Source: Candidatus Galligastranaerophilus gallistercoris (GTDB taxonomy: Bacteria; Cyanobacteriota; Vampirovibrionia; Gastranaerophilales; Gastranaerophilaceae). Taken from it: a stretch of DNA of 8,649 bases. The position numbers and the translations under genes are program-made. Location of the stretch: positions 1-8,649 of the forward strand of contig DVJH01000106.1 in NCBI GenBank assembly GCA_018710795.1, written 5' to 3'. Positions 6,619 to 8,649 of the stretch are shown in pieces. The notes beneath the pieces are model-generated. The model was not told the DNA's origin. It saw nothing but the letters and a program-made list of their open reading frames with translations, and did not search any database. The stretch's first letter is position 1. Each line of letters opens with the position of its first letter.

Positions 6619-7248
6619 TTAATAACCGTTTTCAATCCATTCTCTTATGCGAAATTTTGCGCCGATATCGTGTGCAATTTTTTCACATTTTTTAGAATCA
6701 ATTTTATATATATCTTCCCTAAATTTTGTTACTATGCTCATTGTGGTATCTATATCTTCTTTGACGCACTCTTTTGCAAAATCAAGCATAATCTGATACC
6801 CGTTTTCAATTTTAGGCGATGAAATTTTATTATAGGTTTCTTCATCCTGCGCATTAAGGCTTATTGAAATTGAATCAATCAAAGGTTTTAAAACGGGAAC
6901 GATATTTTTTTTATTGACAAAATTCCCGTGTCCGTTTGTATTAATCCTGATTTTAACTTCGGGCAGATTTTTTCTTAAATATTCGCAAACCGTCTTTACT
7001 TCATCAAATTTGATTAAAGGTTCTCCGTACCCGCAAAAAACAATTTCGCCGCAAGAATTTATTTTATCTTTTGCGGCGACAATCTGCTCTATTACATCCT
7101 GTGCTTTTACGTTATTGTTATCAAGCCATAAATTGGCGCCGACAACATCGTCTTTAATGTCTCTGACGCAGAATTTGCAAGCGTTTGTGCAGGCATTTGT
7201 AATGTTAATGTATGCTTTATTGTATAAGAAATATACCAAATTCTGCAC
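6619..7248 (-). CDS. Radical SAM protein of the TatD-associated family
   Basis: 209 residues, a short radical SAM protein. C20-x3-C24-x2-C27 (in NACTNACKFCVRD) would bind the 4Fe-4S cluster and S-adenosylmethionine. FCGYGEP (71-77) is the GEP-type S-adenosylmethionine-binding stretch. INITNACTN, GANLWLD, RINTNGHGN and the SISLNA block (128-133) follow the pattern of the small radical SAM family annotated as TatD family nuclease-associated (TIGR04038). Its reaction is not known to me. No tatD gene is in the window, so the usual partnership is not seen here. The start is a GTG at 7246-7248; a TAA stop stands in frame just upstream, so no earlier start exists. The ribosome site is weak: AAAGG lies 12 bases upstream and partly inside a hairpin. 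The stop is 26 bases before the acyl-CoA synthetase, with which it is probably cotranscribed. The functional link between the two is unknown. Confidence 0.88.
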   Translation of the reverse strand: MQNLVYFLYNKAYINITNACTNACKFCVRDIKDDVVGANLWLDNNNVKAQDVIEQIVAAKDKINSCGEIVFCGYGEPLIKFDEVKTVCEYLRKNLPEVKIRINTNGHGNFVNKKNIVPVLKPLIDSISISLNAQDEETYNKISSPKIENGYQIMLDFAKECVKEDIDTTMSIVTKFREDIYKIDSKKCEKIAHDIGAKFRIREWIENGY

Positions 7249-7253
7249 TTTTT

Positions 7254-7287
7254 ATTTTGCCTTTCAAATTTCATCTACAGGCAAAAT
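7254..7287. repeat. 9-bp inverted repeat directly in front of the radical SAM start codon
   Basis: ATTTTGCCT (7254-7262) and AGGCAAAAT (7279-7287) are perfect complements around a 16-base centre, only 5 bases from the GTG. In the mRNA the stem would pair part of the only candidate ribosome site (AAAGG). On the plus strand T residues follow the right arm, so it could instead act as a plus-strand terminator. No T run follows it on the minus strand, so it is not a terminator for the gene upstream. Confidence 0.5.
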
Positions 7288-7327
7288 TTTTGCACAAAAA
7301 GGCTTTATTATCAACACTTAAATTTGA

Positions 7328-7720
7328 TTAATTCTGTTGTTCACCCGAAATAAGAGCTTCGGCAAATTCGAAAGCTTTTTTGGTTGCGGCTTCTTCACTT
7401 AAACCCTTATCCATATACATTTTCTTCATACCGGATACGGTATCAATCATGCTGTCTAAAAATAATACATCAGCCTTAACCGCCTCGGGGTCAAATTTAT
7501 ATTCTTCGCTCTTAGAGCCGATTTCTCTTACTTTTGAAGGCCTCACGAGCGCCTGGTTGGCAAGCGCCGCAGGGTCTTTGCCGAGGTCAATTTTATCGGG
7601 CTTTATTTCATCGCACTCGGGACATGTTTCAGGAGTCTGTACGGGTTTTGCCGCGCGCAAATCTTCGTTGTTATAGCCGTGTGAATTACCTACGCTGAAA
7701 TTTCCTGTAATGTCCGTCAT
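7328..7720 (-). CDS. Small acidic protein of unknown function
   Basis: I do not recognise this gene. From ATG 7718-7720 it gives 130 residues, MTDITGNF to the C-terminal GEQQN. The N-terminal third looks disordered and includes TCPECDE, a single CxxC pair, too little for a zinc finger alone unless the protein dimerises. The C-terminal half is predicted helical by eye: DPEAVKADVLFLDSMIDTVSGMKKMY, then GLSEEAATKKAFEFAEALI. There is no signal peptide or membrane segment, so it is probably cytoplasmic. A TTG at 7724-7726 is an alternative start two codons earlier. AGGAG (7731-7735) is 10 bases from the ATG and 4 from the TTG. The ATG is preferred as the more common codon. It is followed after 79 bases by the radical SAM gene, and no clear terminator separates them, so readthrough into that unit is possible. 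Confidence 0.8.
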   Translation of the reverse strand: MTDITGNFSVGNSHGYNNEDLRAAKPVQTPETCPECDEIKPDKIDLGKDPAALANQALVRPSKVREIGSKSEEYKFDPEAVKADVLFLDSMIDTVSGMKKMYMDKGLSEEAATKKAFEFAEALISGEQQN

Positions 7721-7730
7721 TAGCAATGGT

Positions 7731-7735
7731 CTCCT
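7731..7735 (-). promoter_or_regulatory. Shine-Dalgarno AGGAG that bears on the start of the small acidic protein
   Basis: AGGAG is 10 bases before ATG 7718-7720 and 4 bases before TTG 7724-7726. Neither spacing is ideal, so the start is ambiguous by two codons; the ATG is favoured on codon type. Confidence 0.6.
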
Positions 7736-7881
7736 AATATGAATTATTATTTATCGTGTTTATCTTAAGTCTTTTAACCGAAACAAAAAAGGTTAAAAAA
7801 AATTATCAACCCTAATATGCGTTTTTGGGTTCTATCATATAAAACTTGAAATTTATTTTTTTTGCTAGTTTATGTATAAAA

Positions 7882-8022
7882 TATATACTATTTTTTTAAA
7901 ATTTTAAACGATTTTTTTGAAAATAGGCATTATTATTGAATTTTAAGCAATAAATTTATCTTTACATTTCTTAACAATTCAGGCAATTTTAAAAAATCGT
8001 ATATACTTTTTAAAATTCTAAA
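7882..8022. repeat. Imperfect direct repeats flanking a short segment with terminal inverted repeats
   Basis: Copy A (7882-7908) and copy B (8000-8022) share TATATAC, then a T run, then AAAATTyTAAA; they differ in the length of the T run and one base. Between them, ACGATTTTTT (7908-7917) and AAAAAATCGT (7991-8000) are exact reverse complements. The match continues as AAAAT after a 2-base offset. The bounded segment is 93 bases with no coding frame. The layout recalls a miniature inverted-repeat element with flanking duplications, but high AT content makes chance matches easier. Confidence 0.35.
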
Positions 8023-8068
8023 GAATAAATATTACATTCAACAACATATAATCCCATTACAAGCGTTA

Positions 8069-8542
8069 CTATTTCTCTTTTTCTTCACCGATTAATGCGC
8101 ACGCAAATAAAATCAGCCAAATTACGGGTATCCAACCAAGAAATATATTTAAGACAAATATCTTATTGGCATTTTTATTGTTGGCGGCAAGACGCGCAGG
8201 AAGCATATATATAAATATCGCTAGTGCAATACCTGCCAAAAAGAGCATTGTATATAAAACAAAAGGTATTATTTCAAATGTATCCGAATAATCTTCAGTT
8301 AAAGCTTTTTTAATTACAAAGCCGGTTTTTTCGTTCGCTTTTATTTTTGCCCACTCGCCGTAATCTTCAATATAATCTACTATTTCACCCTTTGATAATT
8401 TACCGATTATTTGACAATTTGTCCCGGCACAAGAGCGAAAATTAAGCACGGGGACATCTACAACATAATTTGCTGCATTGACAACCATGGGAATCATTAA
8501 CATATAAACTATTACTAGCCACAATCTAAGCAGTTTAAACAT
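8069..8542 (-). CDS. Envelope protein: signal peptide, SH3b domain, two-helix superinfection-immunity-like membrane part
   Basis: 157 residues. Residues 1-23 form a signal peptide (basic FK..R, a hydrophobic core, then VNA before likely cleavage at 23/24). Residues 26-81 are a bacterial SH3 domain (LNFRSCAGTNCQIIGKLSKGE, then YGEWAKIKANEKTGFVIKKAL), a fold that often binds peptidoglycan. C37 and C43 replace residues usually Gly and Tyr and could form a disulfide outside the membrane. Two membrane helices follow (about 92-113 and 128-150), joined by a basic loop (R117, K123, K127) that should be cytoplasmic, placing SH3b outside. The segment YMLPARLAANNKNANKIF then VLNIFLGWIPVIWLILFACAL resembles the superinfection immunity family (PF14373; T4 Imm-like), with its LP..A and LN.FLGW pattern. 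A role in phage exclusion is only a possibility, since most bacterial members are uncharacterised. GAGG is 4 bases before the ATG. The gene starts 14 bases after the preceding stop codon. Confidence 0.87.
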   Translation of the reverse strand: MFKLLRLWLVIVYMLMIPMVVNAANYVVDVPVLNFRSCAGTNCQIIGKLSKGEIVDYIEDYGEWAKIKANEKTGFVIKKALTEDYSDTFEIIPFVLYTMLFLAGIALAIFIYMLPARLAANNKNANKIFVLNIFLGWIPVIWLILFACALIGEEKEK

Positions 8543-8550
8543 TATTCCTC

Positions 8551-8556
8551 ATTATA
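8551..8556 (-). promoter_or_regulatory. Possible -10 box just upstream of the SH3b protein gene
   Basis: A perfect TATAAT stands 8 bases before the ATG at 8540-8542, just past the upstream stop codon. The best -35 is GGGACA (8575-8580) at 18 bases, 4 of 6 to consensus. If used, the message would start near the ATG and exclude the GAGG site, so either this is not a promoter or the gene has two modes of expression. Confidence 0.3.
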
Positions 8557-8649
8557 TTACTGAAAAATCCTGTCTGTCCCCAACATGTCTTTTATACCTT
8601 CAAGATGCCTGTCCGAAACATCGATTTTGTTGCCTCTTTCAACCGCACT
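8557..8649 (-). CDS. C-terminal end of an unidentified gene (5' part outside window)
   Basis: One frame is open from the right edge to a TAA at 8557-8559, giving 30 residues that begin SAVERGNKID and end TDRIFQ. The composition (charged, with alternating hydrophobic residues and mostly common codons) looks like real protein, whereas the other two frames stop sooner or look random. I cannot assign a family from so short a tail. The next gene begins 14 bases later on the same strand, which suggests cotranscription. Confidence 0.6.
   Translation of the reverse strand, partial: SAVERGNKIDVSDRHLEGIKDMLGTDRIFQ

Larger units (their letters stand above)
7721..8068. other. Gene-free AT-rich intergenic region with nested repeats
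   Basis: About 350 bases with no coding frame I would defend on either strand. Close to the small acidic protein gene it has an inverted repeat TTTTAACC (7772-7779) / GGTTAAAA (7791-7798). Further in, GTATA (7874-7878) / TATAC (7884-7888) forms a short palindrome, and imperfect direct repeats (7882-7908 and 8000-8022) flank a segment bounded by inverted repeats (7908-7917 and 7991-8000). The promoter of the small protein gene should be here, but I found no pair of -35 and -10 boxes that stands out. No terminator is evident behind the SH3b gene. Confidence 0.6.

Noticed and set aside
7255..7290. Hairpin before the radical SAM gene read as terminator of the small acidic protein gene
   Set aside because: On the minus strand the stem is followed by A residues, not T, so it lacks the U tract of an intrinsic terminator in that direction.
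6914..7321. 135-codon plus-strand open frame
   Set aside because: It is antisense to the radical SAM gene, whose cysteine motif and conserved blocks establish the real strand. The plus-strand product resembles no family.
1..8649. CRISPR array, tRNA, rRNA, transposase or prophage genes
   Set aside because: No regularly spaced repeats, no cloverleaf-like segments and no recognisable mobile-element proteins were seen on reading both strands. A dedicated covariance or HMM scan was not possible.

Overview
All eight genes or gene fragments I can support lie on the minus strand, so the window is transcribed from right to left. The DNA is AT-rich, with AT-only stretches between genes and good Shine-Dalgarno sequences in front of several of them. 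Three genes carry most of the taxonomic signal: a GH57-type glycogen branching enzyme, a single-chain ADP-forming acyl-CoA synthetase, and a radical SAM protein of the TatD-associated family. Together with low GC they suggest an anaerobic fermenter, possibly a gut-type non-photosynthetic cyanobacterial relative (Melainabacteria/Gastranaerophilales). That placement is an inference from gene content and general resemblance; no marker gene in the window settles it.

Layout in transcription order, from high to low coordinates. (1) The C-terminal end of an unidentified gene (8557-8649) is followed 14 bases later by a small envelope protein with a signal peptide, an SH3b domain and a two-helix membrane part resembling the superinfection-immunity family (8069-8542). 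(2) A gene-free AT-rich gap (7721-8068) contains imperfect direct repeats flanking a segment bounded by inverted repeats. (3) A small acidic protein of unknown function (7328-7720). (4) A likely two-gene operon: the radical SAM protein (6619-7248) and the acyl-CoA synthetase (4430-6592), closed by a strong intrinsic terminator (about 4376-4405). (5) A 562-residue protein (2590-4278) with a Gln/Asn/Tyr-rich N-terminal half, a glycine-zipper middle and a C-terminal J-domain-like module with an HPD motif; a hairpin follows it. (6) A GH57 1,4-alpha-glucan branching enzyme (681-2417) with its own likely promoter and a bidirectional-type terminator. (7) A second gene-poor gap (349-680), then the N-terminal part of a TrkA-type potassium-transport regulator (1-348) that runs off the left edge and whose promoter sits directly against its start codon.

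Most of the genes do not form a pathway. The synthetase would make ATP and acetate (or another acid) at the end of fermentation, and the branching enzyme would act in glycogen storage, so both belong to central carbon and energy handling. The least ordinary items are the prion-like/glycine-zipper/J-domain protein, the SH3b plus superinfection-immunity-like fusion, and the small repeat-bounded segment in the 7.9 kb gap. I see no CRISPR array, tRNA, rRNA, transposase or phage gene.
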